NCBI GenBank assembly: GCA_900470965.1
Contig: UCCS01000095.1
Span: forward strand, 5,671 to 44,547
Direction of reading: 5' to 3'
From: Hyphomicrobiales bacterium
GTDB lineage: Bacteria > Pseudomonadota > Alphaproteobacteria > Rhizobiales > Rhizobiaceae
Length of the DNA stretch: 38,877 nt
How positions within the stretch are numbered: the first letter of the stretch is position 1; each line of letters opens with the position of its first letter. The notes beneath the pieces are model-generated. The model did not search any database, was not told where the DNA came from, and saw nothing but the letters and a program-made list of their open reading frames with translations. The translations under genes were made by a program, and so were the position numbers. Of this stretch, positions 1 through 8,451 are shown one piece after another.

Positions 1-1803
1 GTCGGCGGCTGCCCGGCCAATATTGCGATCGGCACGGCGCGGCTCGGGCTGAAATCGGCGCTGATTACCCGCGTCGGCGACGAGCAGATGGGTCGGTTCA
101 TCATTGAGCAATCGGCGCGTGAAGGTGTCGAGACCAAGGGCATAAAGACCGACAAGGATCGGCTGACGGCGCTGGTGCTGCTGGCGGTAGAGGCTGAGGG
201 CGTCTCGCCGATGATCTTCTATCGTTCCGACTGTGCCGACATGGCGCTCGAAGAAGGCGACATCGATGAGGATTTCATCAAGTCCTCGCGCGCCGTGCTC
301 GTCTCGGGGACGCATTTCTCCCGGCCCAATACCGAGGCCGCGCAGCGCAAGGCGATCCGGATTGCCAAGGCCAACGGCCGCAAGGTGATTTTCGATATCG
401 ACTACCGACCGAATCTCTGGGGCCTTGCCGGCCATGCCGAAGGCTTCGAGCGTTATGTGAAGTCGGACCGTGTGTCCTCGAAAATGAAAGAGACATTGCC
501 GGATTGCGACCTGATCGTCGGCACGGAAGAGGAAATCCTGATCGCGTCGGGTGCCGATGACGTACTCGGCGCCCTGAAAGAAATTCGCCGCCTTTCGCCT
601 GCGACGATCGTGCTGAAGCGTGGTGCCATGGGCTGCATCGTTTATGACGGCCCAATCAGTGACAATCTGGAAGACGGCATTGTCGGCCAGGGCTTCCCGA
701 TCGAGGTGTTCAACGTGCTCGGCGCGGGCGATGCCTTCATGTCCGGCCTGCTGCGCGGCTGGCTGAAGGATGAGCCGCTGAAGATCTGTGCCACATGGGC
801 GAACGCCTGCGGCGCCTTTGCAGTTTCCCGCCTGCTCTGCTCGCCGGAATATCCGACCTGGGCGGAGCTCGACTTCTTCCTGAAGAACGGCAGTAAACAC
901 CGCGCGCTGCGCAAGGACGAGGCGATCAACCACATTCACTGGGCCTCCACCCGCAAGGGTGCAGTCCCGCTTCTTATGGCGCTCGCCATCGATCACCGTT
1001 CGCAATTGACCAGCGTCTGCGACGAACTCGGCGTAGACTACAAGCAGATCGTCGCTTTCAAGCGGTTGGCGGTGGAAGCAGCCTCCCGCGTCGCAGATGG
1101 GCGGCAGGGCTATGGCATGCTGATCGACGAGCGCTTCGGACGCGATGCCTTCTTCGATGCCGCCAAGAAGAATTTCACCTGGATCGGCCGGCCGGTAGAG
1201 CTTCCGGGCTCCAAGCCGCTGCGCTTCGAATTCAGCCAGGATATCGGCTCGCAGCTGGTCGAATGGCCGCTCGACCATTGCATCAAGTGCCTGTGCTTCT
1301 ACCATCCCGACGATCCGGCAGCGCTGAAGAGCGAGCAGCAGGAGAAGCTGCGCACGCTCTTCGAAGCCGCGCGCAAGGTCGGCCGCGAACTGCTGGTCGA
1401 GATCATCTCCAGCAAGAACGGGCCGCTGACCGATGATACGGTCTCGACGGCGCTGGAGGAACTCTATGCACTCGGCATCAAGCCGGACTGGTGGAAGTTG
1501 GAGCCGCAGGCCTCAACCGGCGCCTGGAAGAAGATCGATGCAGTGATTGCCAAAAATGATCCATGGTGCCGCGGTATCGTGCTGCTGGGGCTCGAGGCTC
1601 CCGCCGACGAACTGTTGAAGGGTTTCGAGGCCACACTGGCTGCTCCCTCGGTCAAGGGCTTTGCGGTTGGCCGCACGATCTTTGCCGATGCCGCGCGCGG
1701 CTGGCTTTCGGGCAAGATCAACGACGAGCAAGCGATCGGCGATATGGCAGGCCGCTTCAAACAATTGACAGAGGCATGGCTGAAAACGCGTGGCCTCAAT
1801 TAA
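1..1803 (+). CDS. iolC: IolC, 5-dehydro-2-deoxygluconokinase with C-terminal DUF2090 domain (5' end missing)
   Basis: Phosphorylates 5-dehydro-2-deoxy-D-gluconate in myo-inositol catabolism. The reading frame is open from base 1 (VGGCPANIAIGTARLG), so the true start lies upstream. The first ~300 visible residues are a PfkB/ribokinase fold: GGCPAN substrate-binding segment near the edge, and the GAGDAF anion-hole/catalytic-Asp motif at 721-738. From about base 950 a second domain of ~280 residues follows (MALAIDHRSQL onward), matching DUF2090, an aldolase-like barrel often fused to IolC in proteobacteria and annotated as 5-dehydro-2-deoxyphosphogluconate aldolase. Kinase and aldolase would be consecutive steps, so the fusion may be bifunctional; the aldolase activity is inferred from family annotation. 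Next gene is iolD, 24 nt downstream, same operon. Confidence 0.95.
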   Translation, partial: VGGCPANIAIGTARLGLKSALITRVGDEQMGRFIIEQSAREGVETKGIKTDKDRLTALVLLAVEAEGVSPMIFYRSDCADMALEEGDIDEDFIKSSRAVLVSGTHFSRPNTEAAQRKAIRIAKANGRKVIFDIDYRPNLWGLAGHAEGFERYVKSDRVSSKMKETLPDCDLIVGTEEEILIASGADDVLGALKEIRRLSPATIVLKRGAMGCIVYDGPISDNLEDGIVGQGFPIEVFNVLGAGDAFMSGLLRGWLKDEPLKICATWANACGAFAVSRLLCSPEYPTWAELDFFLKNGSKHRALRKDEAINHIHWASTRKGAVPLLMALAIDHRSQLTSVCDELGVDYKQIVAFKRLAVEAASRVADGRQGYGMLIDERFGRDAFFDAAKKNFTWIGRPVELPGSKPLRFEFSQDIGSQLVEWPLDHCIKCLCFYHPDDPAALKSEQQEKLRTLFEAARKVGRELLVEIISSKNGPLTDDTVSTALEELYALGIKPDWWKLEPQASTGAWKKIDAVIAKNDPWCRGIVLLGLEAPADELLKGFEATLAAPSVKGFAVGRTIFADAARGWLSGKINDEQAIGDMAGRFKQLTEAWLKTRGLN

Positions 1804-1827
1804 GAGAGTGAATTTGGGAGGCGCCTG

Positions 1828-3678
1828 ATGGGCAAGACGGTAAGATTGACGATGGCGCAGGCCGTCGCGCATTTCCTTAAAGTACAGATGACCATCGTCG
1901 ACGGCAAAAAGGTGCCGATCTTCGGCGGCGTCTGGGCAATCTTTGGCCACGGCAATGTCGCCGGCATGGGTGAAGCGCTCTACCAGGTGCGCCAGGAACT
2001 GCCGACCTACCGCGCCCATAACGAACAGGGCATGGCGCATGCTGCGATCGCCTATGCCAAGGCGAGCTTCCGCCAGCGCTTCATGGCCTGCACGACCTCG
2101 ATCGGTCCCGGCGCGCTGAACATGGTGACGGCGGCCGGTGTGGCGCATGTCAACCGCATCCCGGTGCTCTTCCTGCCTGGCGATATCTTCGCCAATCGCG
2201 CGCCCGATCCGGTGCTGCAGCAGATCGAGGATTTCGGCGACGGCACGGTTTCGGCCAATGATGCCTTCCGCCCGGTCTCGCGCTATTTCGACCGTATCAC
2301 CCGGCCGGAGCAGATCATCACGGCGCTGAAGCGTGCCATGCAGGTGCTGACCGATCCGCTCGATTGCGGTCCAGTGACGCTGTCGCTCTGCCAGGACGTT
2401 CAGGCGGAAGCCTTCGACTATCCGGAGAGCCTGTTTGAGGAAAAGGTCTGGACGGTGCGTCGTCCGCAGCCGGATGCCGACGAGCTTACCAATGCGATTG
2501 CGCTGATCAAGGCCTCGCAGAAGCCCGTCATCGTTGCCGGCGGCGGCGTTCTCTATTCGCAGGCGACCAAGGAGCTTGCAGCCTTTGCGGAAGCGCATGG
2601 CGTTCCCGTCGTCGTCACACAGGCCGGCAAGTCGGCGATCGACGAGCGTCATCCTCTGGCGCTCGGTTCCGTCGGCGTGACAGGCACATCGGCTGCCAAT
2701 GCGATTGCCGAGGAAACCGACCTGGTGATTGCCGTCGGTACGCGCTGCCAGGATTTCACGACCGGCTCCTGGGCGCTCTTCAAGAATGAAGGCTTCAAAC
2801 TGCTCAGCCTGAACATCGCAGCCTATGACGCGCTGAAGCATGACAGCCATCCGCTCGTCGCCGATGCGCGCGAGGGACTGAAGGCACTCTCGGCCGGTCT
2901 CTCAGGCTGGAAGGCGCCTACGGCGCTTGCCGAAAAGGCAACCAAGGAAAAGAAGGTCTGGATGGAGGCTGCCGCCAAAGCGATGGGCGCCACCAATGCC
3001 GCCCTGCCCTCCGATGCGCAGGTTATCGGCGCGGTTGTCCGTTCGATCGGCGGCGAGAAGACGACGCTGCTTTGCGCGGCCGGCGGCCTTCCGGGCGAGC
3101 TGCACAAACTGTGGCCGGCCACCGTTCCCGGCAGCTACCACATGGAATACGGCTTCTCCTGCATGGGCTATGAGATTGCCGGCGGCCTCGGCGCCAAGAT
3201 GGCGCATCCGGAAAAGGATGTCGTCGTCATGGTCGGCGACGGTTCCTACATGATGATGAACTCCGAGCTTGCGACCTCGGTCATGCTCGGCCTCAAGCTC
3301 AATATCGTGCTGCTCGACAACAGAGGCTATGGCTGCATCAACCGCCTGCAGATGGCGACCGGTGGCGCCAACTTCAACAACCTGTTGAAGGACTCCTATC
3401 ATGAGGTGATGCCCGAGATCGATTTCCGCGCGCATGCGGAAGCGATGGGCGCCATTGCGGTGAAGGTTTCCTCCATCGCCGAGCTCGAACAGGCGATCGC
3501 CGATTCGAAGAAGAACGACCGTACTTCGGTCTTCGTCATCGATACCGACCCGCTTGTTACCACCGATGCCGGCGGCCACTGGTGGGATGTCGCGGTGCCG
3601 GAAGTCAGCCCGCGCGGCGAGGTCAACAAGGCCCATGAGGCCTATGTCAAGGCACGCGCCGCCCAGCGCGTCGGTTGA
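1828..3678 (+). CDS. iolD: IolD, 3D-(3,5/4)-trihydroxycyclohexane-1,2-dione hydrolase (ThDP enzyme)
   Basis: Opens the ring of trihydroxycyclohexanedione to 5-deoxy-glucuronate, the third step of myo-inositol breakdown; cytoplasmic. 616 aa, normal for the family. Shows the acetolactate-synthase-like architecture: N-terminal PYR domain with the ThDP-activating Glu66 in YRAHNEQG, a central domain (VIVAGGGVLYS), and a C-terminal PP domain with the GDG...N motif (GDG at 470-472, then LLDNRGYGCIN) that binds Mg-ThDP. ATG at 1828 is preceded by GGGAGG at 1815-1820. Sits 24 nt after iolC and 66 nt before iolE. Confidence 0.96.
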   Translation: MGKTVRLTMAQAVAHFLKVQMTIVDGKKVPIFGGVWAIFGHGNVAGMGEALYQVRQELPTYRAHNEQGMAHAAIAYAKASFRQRFMACTTSIGPGALNMVTAAGVAHVNRIPVLFLPGDIFANRAPDPVLQQIEDFGDGTVSANDAFRPVSRYFDRITRPEQIITALKRAMQVLTDPLDCGPVTLSLCQDVQAEAFDYPESLFEEKVWTVRRPQPDADELTNAIALIKASQKPVIVAGGGVLYSQATKELAAFAEAHGVPVVVTQAGKSAIDERHPLALGSVGVTGTSAANAIAEETDLVIAVGTRCQDFTTGSWALFKNEGFKLLSLNIAAYDALKHDSHPLVADAREGLKALSAGLSGWKAPTALAEKATKEKKVWMEAAAKAMGATNAALPSDAQVIGAVVRSIGGEKTTLLCAAGGLPGELHKLWPATVPGSYHMEYGFSCMGYEIAGGLGAKMAHPEKDVVVMVGDGSYMMMNSELATSVMLGLKLNIVLLDNRGYGCINRLQMATGGANFNNLLKDSYHEVMPEIDFRAHAEAMGAIAVKVSSIAELEQAIADSKKNDRTSVFVIDTDPLVTTDAGGHWWDVAVPEVSPRGEVNKAHEAYVKARAAQRVG

Positions 3679-3701
3679 TCGGATTGCTATCATTTTCTGG
3701 A

Positions 3702-3731
3702 GGAGCGGAAGCGCTGCTCCGCGCTATTTTT
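3702..3731 (+). terminator. Possible attenuator hairpin between iolD and iolE
   Basis: GGAGC at 3702-3706 pairs with GCTCC at 3716-3720; an alternative GCGGA (3705-3709)/TCCGC (3718-3722) pairing is also possible. The hairpin is followed by GCGCTATTTTT, so it resembles a weak intrinsic terminator inside the operon. The stem is short; partial termination or an RNA processing/stability function is inference. Confidence 0.35.
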
Positions 3732-3744
3732 AAGGAGACTATCG

Positions 3745-4662
3745 ATGAAGGCCAAACTCGGCATGTCGCCCATCGCCTGGTGGAACGACGATCTTCCTGA
3801 ACTCAGCGACGACGTGTCCCTCGAAGAATGCCTGCGGCAATCCCGCACCGCCGGGTTTACCGGCATGGAGCAGGGTCGCCGGTTCCCTAGCAATCCCCAG
3901 GAAATGCTGCCCATCCTGCGTGCTGCCGACGTGACGCTCTGCGGCGGCTGGTTCTCGGGTACGCTGGTCAATGAGGAGCTTGCGGCCAACAAGGACCGCA
4001 TTGCGCCGATGATTGAACTCTTCAAGGCGGTCAATGCGCCCTGCATCGTCTATGGCGAAGTCGGTCGCTCGATCCAGGGCGATCGCTCCAAGCCGCTCGC
4101 GACCAAGCCGCGTCTTGGAGATGACGAGATGAAAGCCTATGCGCGCCGCGTCACCGAATTCGGCGAATGGTGCGCGGACCAGGGCATGCCGCTTTCCTAT
4201 CACCACCACATGGCGGCCGTCGTCGAGACCGAGCCGGAACTCGATGCCTTCATGAAGAATTCGGGTGCCGGCATTCCGCTGCTGCTTGATGCCGGCCATC
4301 TGGCCTTTGCCGGCGGCGACGTGCTGCGTGCCATCGACAATCACCACGCCCGCATCAACCATGTGCACGTGAAGGACATCCGGAAGTCCGTCGTCGACGG
4401 GCTGGATCGCAGCAAGCAATCCTTCCTCGATGCTGTAGCGCTCGGCGCCTTCACCGTGCCGGGCGACGGCTCGCTCGATTTCGGCGCCATCGTCAAGCGG
4501 TTCGCCGAATACGGCTATGAGGACTGGTTCGTTGTCGAGGCCGAGCAGGATCCGCGCAAGGCGCCGCCGCAGAAGATGGCGGAGATCGGCCATGCGGAAT
4601 TGATGCGCGTCATGACGGCGGCCGGTTATACGGTGGAGACGGAAGGTTTCCCGAAGGGATAA
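3745..4662 (+). CDS. iolE: IolE, myo-inosose-2 dehydratase
   Basis: Dehydrates scyllo-inosose (2-keto-myo-inositol) to trihydroxycyclohexanedione, the step before IolD. 305 aa, usual length; TIM-barrel of the xylose isomerase/AP endonuclease 2 superfamily with the typical sequence (MSPIAWWNDD at the start, SYHHHMAAVVE, LLLDAGHLAFAGG, INHVHVKDIR and a C-terminal WFVVEAEQDP strand) carrying the acidic and His metal ligands. ATG at 3745 has AAGGAGA at 3731-3737 as ribosome binding site. iolB follows after 16 nt. Confidence 0.95.
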   Translation: MKAKLGMSPIAWWNDDLPELSDDVSLEECLRQSRTAGFTGMEQGRRFPSNPQEMLPILRAADVTLCGGWFSGTLVNEELAANKDRIAPMIELFKAVNAPCIVYGEVGRSIQGDRSKPLATKPRLGDDEMKAYARRVTEFGEWCADQGMPLSYHHHMAAVVETEPELDAFMKNSGAGIPLLLDAGHLAFAGGDVLRAIDNHHARINHVHVKDIRKSVVDGLDRSKQSFLDAVALGAFTVPGDGSLDFGAIVKRFAEYGYEDWFVVEAEQDPRKAPPQKMAEIGHAELMRVMTAAGYTVETEGFPKG

Positions 4663-4678
4663 CGGAGGAGAAACACCA

Positions 4679-5476
4679 ATGCCAAACCTCAAGGTAAAAC
4701 CGTCAGGCAAGACCGGCCGCGTCACGCATGTGACGCCCGAAAGCGCCGGCTGGACCTATGTCGGCTTCGACATGTACCGCCTGAAGCCGGGCGAGACGAC
4801 CGCTGGAGAGACGGGCGAGCGGGAAGTCTGCCTCGTCTGGGTGAGCGGCAAGGGCAAGGCTTCGGCCGGCACCAGGGATTTCGGCACGCTCGGCAAGCGC
4901 ATGAGCCCCTTCGACGGCGCGCCGCACGCTCTCTATATACCGATGGAATCGACATGGTCGGTGACGGCCGAGACCGATCTCGAGCTTGCCGTGTGCTCCG
5001 CACCCGGCGGCGGTACCTATGAGGCGAAGGCCATTCCGCCCGGCACCCACCCGCCGGTGACGCGCGGCAAGGGCACGAATGTGCGCCACGTCAACAACAT
5101 CATGCCTGAGGATGACAGCTCGGCGCATTCGCTGCTCGTCGTCGAGGTCATCACGCCCGGCGGTCACACCTCTTCCTATCCGCCGCACAAGCATGATCAG
5201 GACAACCTTCCGCATGAGAGCATGCTGGAAGAGACCTATTACCACCGCCTCAATCCGCCGCAGGGTTTCGGCTTCCAGCGTGTCTATACGGACGACCGCT
5301 CACTCGATGAGGCGATGGCCATCGAAGACGGCGACGTGACGCTTGTGCCGAAGGGGTATCATCCCTGTGCGGCGACGCATGGCTATGATCTCTATTATCT
5401 CAATGTCATGGCCGGGCCGAAGCGCGTTTGGAAATTCTACAATGCGCCGGAACATGAGTGGCTGCTGAAAGCCTGA
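4679..5476 (+). CDS. iolB: IolB, 5-deoxy-glucuronate isomerase
   Basis: Converts 5-deoxy-D-glucuronate to 5-dehydro-2-deoxy-D-gluconate, the substrate of IolC, so the four-gene operon covers consecutive reactions. 265 aa, bicupin fold. The second cupin carries metal ligands PPHKH (His170, His172), Glu184/185 in LEETYYHR and His228 in KGYHPC. Start ATG 4679 is preceded by GGAGG at 4664-4668. Last iol gene in the window; iolA and the regulator iolR are not present here. Confidence 0.95.
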   Translation: MPNLKVKPSGKTGRVTHVTPESAGWTYVGFDMYRLKPGETTAGETGEREVCLVWVSGKGKASAGTRDFGTLGKRMSPFDGAPHALYIPMESTWSVTAETDLELAVCSAPGGGTYEAKAIPPGTHPPVTRGKGTNVRHVNNIMPEDDSSAHSLLVVEVITPGGHTSSYPPHKHDQDNLPHESMLEETYYHRLNPPQGFGFQRVYTDDRSLDEAMAIEDGDVTLVPKGYHPCAATHGYDLYYLNVMAGPKRVWKFYNAPEHEWLLKA

Positions 5477-5485
5477 ACGGGCCGC

Positions 5486-5509
5486 AGATCGCTAAATAAT
5501 CTGACAGCG
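5486..5509 (+). promoter_or_regulatory. Candidate AraC-family operator, copy 1
   Basis: 24-nt motif AGATCGCTAAA-TAATCT-GACAGCG located 58 nt before the DUF1127 start codon. The same motif, 21 of 24 bases identical and in the same orientation, occurs at 6696-6719 on the other side of the AraC-type regulator gene. Two copies bracketing a regulator gene, each at a similar distance upstream of a small gene, suggest binding sites for that regulator. Binding is inference. Confidence 0.55.
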
Positions 5510-5567
5510 GGCGGGCCGCGCAAATGGTTCAATCCTCCCATTCAAACGCAATGGATGGAGGAACACC

Positions 5568-5813
5568 ATGCGCGGCTCAAGCCTTACCGTTTACTCTCAG
5601 ACCACTCGCCGGACAGAAATCAGGCAATCCCGTCTTCTTGCCAAACTCCTTGATGGTTTGCGCTGGCTGGCGCGCAAGATTGCCGAGCGGCGCAATCGCA
5701 GCGCCGTCATGGAATTGTCCGACGATCAGCTCAAAGATATCGGTCTTTCCCGCGGCCAGATCGAAAGCGACGTGCATATCTCAAGCCACTACTGGAACAA
5801 CAAAGGATTGTGA
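5568..5813 (+). CDS. DUF1127 small protein
   Basis: 81 aa. The C-terminal half carries the DUF1127 signature: an Arg-rich helix (LARKIAERRNR) followed by MELSDDQLKDIGLSRGQIES. Family members in alphaproteobacteria are small basic proteins, some shown to bind RNA or to influence phosphate and carbon-nitrogen physiology; the role of this one is unknown. ATG 5568 has GGAGG at 5556-5560. It lies upstream of the AraC regulator with no terminator between them, so the two are probably co-transcribed, and a candidate operator lies 58 nt upstream. Confidence 0.88.
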   Translation: MRGSSLTVYSQTTRRTEIRQSRLLAKLLDGLRWLARKIAERRNRSAVMELSDDQLKDIGLSRGQIESDVHISSHYWNNKGL

Positions 5814-5862
5814 TAGGCTGGTGCGGCGGGCGATGCTCGCCGCCCGAATTCCGGAAAGACCG

Positions 5863-6696
5863 ATGTCGCAATTTTCGACCGCATTGCTCCTGAAGACGAA
5901 GACCGTCACGATCCGTGACATCGTCTGCAATGGCGAATGCCGTCACAAGAGCGACGAGGAATGCGCCCACAAGACCAGTCTCGTCTATCCCTATCGCGGC
6001 GTCTTCATGCGCCATGTCGGGCGCAACGACACCGTGGCGGAAGCCAATCAGGTACTGTTCTTCAATGTCGGGCAAGGCTACCGCATCAGCCATCCGGTCG
6101 ATGGCGGCGACGCCTGCATCGATCTGTCTATCGACGAATCCCTGCTTGCCGAGCTTGCGCCTAGGGATCAGGTACAGGCCGGCGAGTTGTTCGGCTTCAA
6201 ACGCCAGCGCCGGCGTGTCGATCCGCGCGCGCAGGCGCTTGTCGCCCTTCTGCGCCATGGCCTTCGCCGCAACGTTGCCGAGACATTGGAGGCGGAAACG
6301 CTGGCGCTGACGCTCGTACGCCGCTCGCTCGGCGAGCGCACCTCGCATGCGGCGGGTGCCAGTGCCGGACGGCAGAAGCTTGTCGACCGGGCAAAGCTCG
6401 TGCTCTCCTCTGATCTGGCGCGGCGGTGGACGCTGGCGGAAATCGCGACCGAAGTCGGCGTTTCGCCTGTCTATCTCACGCAGGTCTTCCAGCAGGTGGA
6501 GGCGACGCCGCTCTATCGCTACCAGCTTCGGCTTCGCCTTGCCCGTGCGCTCGATCTGCTCGGTGAGTATGAGGATCTGACTGCGCTCGGCCTCGATCTC
6601 GGCTTTTCCAGCCACAGCCATTTCACCTCATCCTTCCGCCAGGCCTATGGCCAGACGCCGGCAGAGTTCCAGCGCGCAACGCGGCTGCGGGCGTAA
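5863..6696 (+). CDS. AraC-family transcriptional regulator
   Basis: 277 aa from ATG 5863 (GGAAAG just upstream); an in-frame ATG at 5833 would add 10 residues. The frame is open further upstream through the DUF1127 gene, but that stretch does not look like protein from this family. N-terminal half is a cupin-like ligand/oligomerisation domain containing a Cys/His-rich stretch (CNGECRHKSDEECAHK) that could sense metal or redox state. C-terminal half has the double helix-turn-helix: WTLAEIATEVGVSP and LTALGLDLGFSSHSHFTSSF, ending in FRQAYGQTPAEFQ. Ligand unknown. Likely targets are the flanking small genes, judged from the repeated motifs at 5486 and 6696. Confidence 0.93.
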   Translation: MSQFSTALLLKTKTVTIRDIVCNGECRHKSDEECAHKTSLVYPYRGVFMRHVGRNDTVAEANQVLFFNVGQGYRISHPVDGGDACIDLSIDESLLAELAPRDQVQAGELFGFKRQRRRVDPRAQALVALLRHGLRRNVAETLEAETLALTLVRRSLGERTSHAAGASAGRQKLVDRAKLVLSSDLARRWTLAEIATEVGVSPVYLTQVFQQVEATPLYRYQLRLRLARALDLLGEYEDLTALGLDLGFSSHSHFTSSFRQAYGQTPAEFQRATRLRA

Positions 6697-6719
6697 GATC
6701 GCTAAAGAATTCGACAGCG
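6696..6719 (+). promoter_or_regulatory. Candidate AraC-family operator, copy 2
   Basis: AGATCGCTAAA-GAATTC-GACAGCG, matching the motif at 5486-5509 in 21 of 24 positions. It begins on the last base of the regulator's stop codon and ends 65 nt before the ATG of the Cys-rich small protein. See copy 1. Confidence 0.55.
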
Positions 6720-6784
6720 ACGAAAGGGCCAGCAGTGGTCTTATGATCCTACCCCAGACGGGGACCCAACCGGAGGATGACAAG

Positions 6785-6949
6785 ATGAAGAAGACCACAT
6801 GCGCTGCCTGCGACTGCGAACTCGGACCTGATGCCATCAGCGTCAAGCTTGGCGGGAAGACCGTCGAGGTCTGCTGCGAGGAATGCGCTCAGGCGCTCGG
6901 AGAAGCGGAGGCGGCTGCGGCATCCGCACCTGCAGCAGGTCAGGATTGA
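6785..6949 (+). CDS. Small Cys-rich TRASH/YHS-like metal-binding protein
   Basis: 54 aa from ATG 6785, with GGAGG at 6773-6777. Cysteines are arranged as CAACDC near the N-terminus and CCEEC about 25 residues later, around a short beta stretch (ISVKLGGKTVEV); this two-knuckle layout resembles the TRASH/YHS-type treble-clef domains that bind zinc, copper or mercury. The tail is Ala-rich and probably disordered. A longer open frame begins at 6647 inside the AraC gene, but the strong ribosome binding site and domain boundary fix the start at 6785. Followed directly by a strong terminator. Function unknown; control by the neighbouring AraC regulator is inferred. Confidence 0.8.
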   Translation: MKKTTCAACDCELGPDAISVKLGGKTVEVCCEECAQALGEAEAAAASAPAAGQD

Positions 6950-6953
6950 AAGC

Positions 6954-6994
6954 AAGGCCGCGCCGAAAAAGGCGCGGCCTTGTTTCTTTGTTTT
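6954..6994 (+). terminator. Rho-independent terminator
   Basis: Perfect 11-bp stem AAGGCCGCGCC (6954-6964) / GGCGCGGCCTT (6971-6981) with loop GAAAAA and a T-rich tail TTGTTTCTTTGTTTT. Ends the transcript of the Cys-rich gene. Confidence 0.93.
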
Positions 6995-6996
6995 AC

Positions 6997-7040
6997 GCAA
7001 TTCCGGACGCAAAACCGCTGCACACTTTTGCTGGAATTGC
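6997..7040. repeat. Rhizobial palindromic intergenic repeat (complete copy)
   Basis: Imperfect palindrome: GCAATTCC (6997-7004) with GGAATTGC (7033-7040), and inner GCAAAA (7009-7014) with TTTTGC (7026-7031). From memory this sequence is a very common dispersed intergenic element in Rhizobium genomes. A diverged, interrupted copy is found at 32259-32510. Confidence 0.7.
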
Positions 7041-7046
7041 TTGCCT

Positions 7047-8414
7047 TCAGGCAGGCAACAGCCCGTAGCGCCAGCCAAGCCGTTTCGCATTGCGCGCAAG
7101 TACGGAAAAGGCCAGCAGGAACATGCAGGCCTCGGCAAAGACCGGCACCATCCAGATGCCCATCTCCCCGAAAGCATACGGCAGCAGAAAAGTCAGCGGC
7201 AGCGTGAAGAGATAGGCACGCGACAGACCGAAGATCGCCGCACGTTTGGCATCGCCGATCGCCTGGAAATAGCCTGACAGCACGATCATCTGACCGAACA
7301 GGAAATAAGCGCCGACCGTCCAGGGCAGGATGCGCGAGACCTCGGCGATGACGATCGGATCAGCAACGAAGACGTGGCCGATGTGAGTTGCCAGCAGCTC
7401 CACCGTAATCTCGACGCCAGTGCAGTAGACGAGCGCTGCGATCAAGGCGATCTGCAGGCTGCGGCCGACCCGCTCTGAAAGACCCGCTCCGTAATTGTTG
7501 CCGCAAATCGTCTGGGAAGCGATGTTGAGGCCAAGCAGCGGCAGATAGGCGAGCGTCATGACGCGGGTGATGATGCCGTAAGCGCCGATGGTTGCGACAT
7601 AGTCGCCCTCGCCCCAGATCGACAGGTTGAAGATCACGGCTGCCGAGCAGAGCGAGATGCCGATGAAGCCGAGGCTCATCGGCGCACCAAGCGCCAGGAT
7701 CGGCCGCCAATCCGAAAGCGGAAAGCGGGATGCCGGACGGAGTGCGCGCTCATTGCGCCAACGGTAGATCAGCACGGCAACGAGGCAGATCGCCTGCGCC
7801 AGCACGGAGCCCAGCGCTGAGCCGGCCACACCCCATTGCAGAATCGCCATGAAGAACCAGTTGGCGACGATGTTGAGTGCCGTGGCAGCGAGCATCACCA
7901 TGGTCATGAAGCCGATCCGGCCTTCACTGCGCAGGGCGTCGATATTGAGCGACAGGAAGAAGGCGATTGGCGCGGCACCGATCATGATACCCATGAAGGT
8001 GCGGGCATTTTCGGCTACTGTGAGGTCACCACCTGCCGCATTTGCGACGACGTGCCAGCCGACGGTCCAGTAGATCACGTTGATAACAAGCACCACCGCA
8101 ATTGCCAGCACATGGGCAGCCGCGAAGGTGCGCCGGGCGGCATCGCGATTGCCGCCGCCAAGCTCGCGGGCAAGGATGCTTGCCATGCCGTTCGAGACGA
8201 GCGACTGCAGGGCAACGAGCATCATCAGGCCAGGGAAAATCAGGGTAACGGCTGACAGTGCGCCAGCCCCAACATAGGCGCCGAGGAAATAGGCGTCCAC
8301 CACGGCGAACAGGCCGTTGATGGTAGTGATCAGAATGATCGGCAGCGCCGTGCGGGCAAAAACGGCAAGCAGCGGGCCGGTCAGAAAAGTATTGGTTTCA
8401 GAACGTGAGGTCAT
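7047..8414 (-). CDS. MATE-family multidrug/cation antiporter
   Basis: 455 aa, about 12 predicted transmembrane helices in two similar halves, the usual MATE size and layout. N-terminal LPIILITTINGLFAVVDAYF and the LGAYVGAGALSAVTLIFPG segment are typical of the family, as is the mid-protein LGAPMSLGFIGISL start of the second half. It would export cationic or aromatic compounds across the inner membrane using a Na+ or H+ gradient; the substrate cannot be read from sequence. Starts at ATG 8414, 37 nt downstream of the stop of the next gene on the same strand, so the two probably form an operon. Confidence 0.9.
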   Translation of the reverse strand: MTSRSETNTFLTGPLLAVFARTALPIILITTINGLFAVVDAYFLGAYVGAGALSAVTLIFPGLMMLVALQSLVSNGMASILARELGGGNRDAARRTFAAAHVLAIAVVLVINVIYWTVGWHVVANAAGGDLTVAENARTFMGIMIGAAPIAFFLSLNIDALRSEGRIGFMTMVMLAATALNIVANWFFMAILQWGVAGSALGSVLAQAICLVAVLIYRWRNERALRPASRFPLSDWRPILALGAPMSLGFIGISLCSAAVIFNLSIWGEGDYVATIGAYGIITRVMTLAYLPLLGLNIASQTICGNNYGAGLSERVGRSLQIALIAALVYCTGVEITVELLATHIGHVFVADPIVIAEVSRILPWTVGAYFLFGQMIVLSGYFQAIGDAKRAAIFGLSRAYLFTLPLTFLLPYAFGEMGIWMVPVFAEACMFLLAFSVLARNAKRLGWRYGLLPA

Positions 8415-8451
8415 GGACGGAATCCGGGTGTTGCGGGCAACGATTTGGCGA

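Noticed and set aside
1513..2850. 445-aa minus-strand frame across the iolC-iolD junction
   Set aside because: Antisense to two well-supported enzymes; composition (Arg, His, Asp rich) is typical of a shadow frame.
5524..5862. N-terminal extension of the AraC regulator
   Set aside because: Overlaps the DUF1127 gene in another frame, lacks a ribosome binding site, and the sequence does not resemble AraC N-termini.
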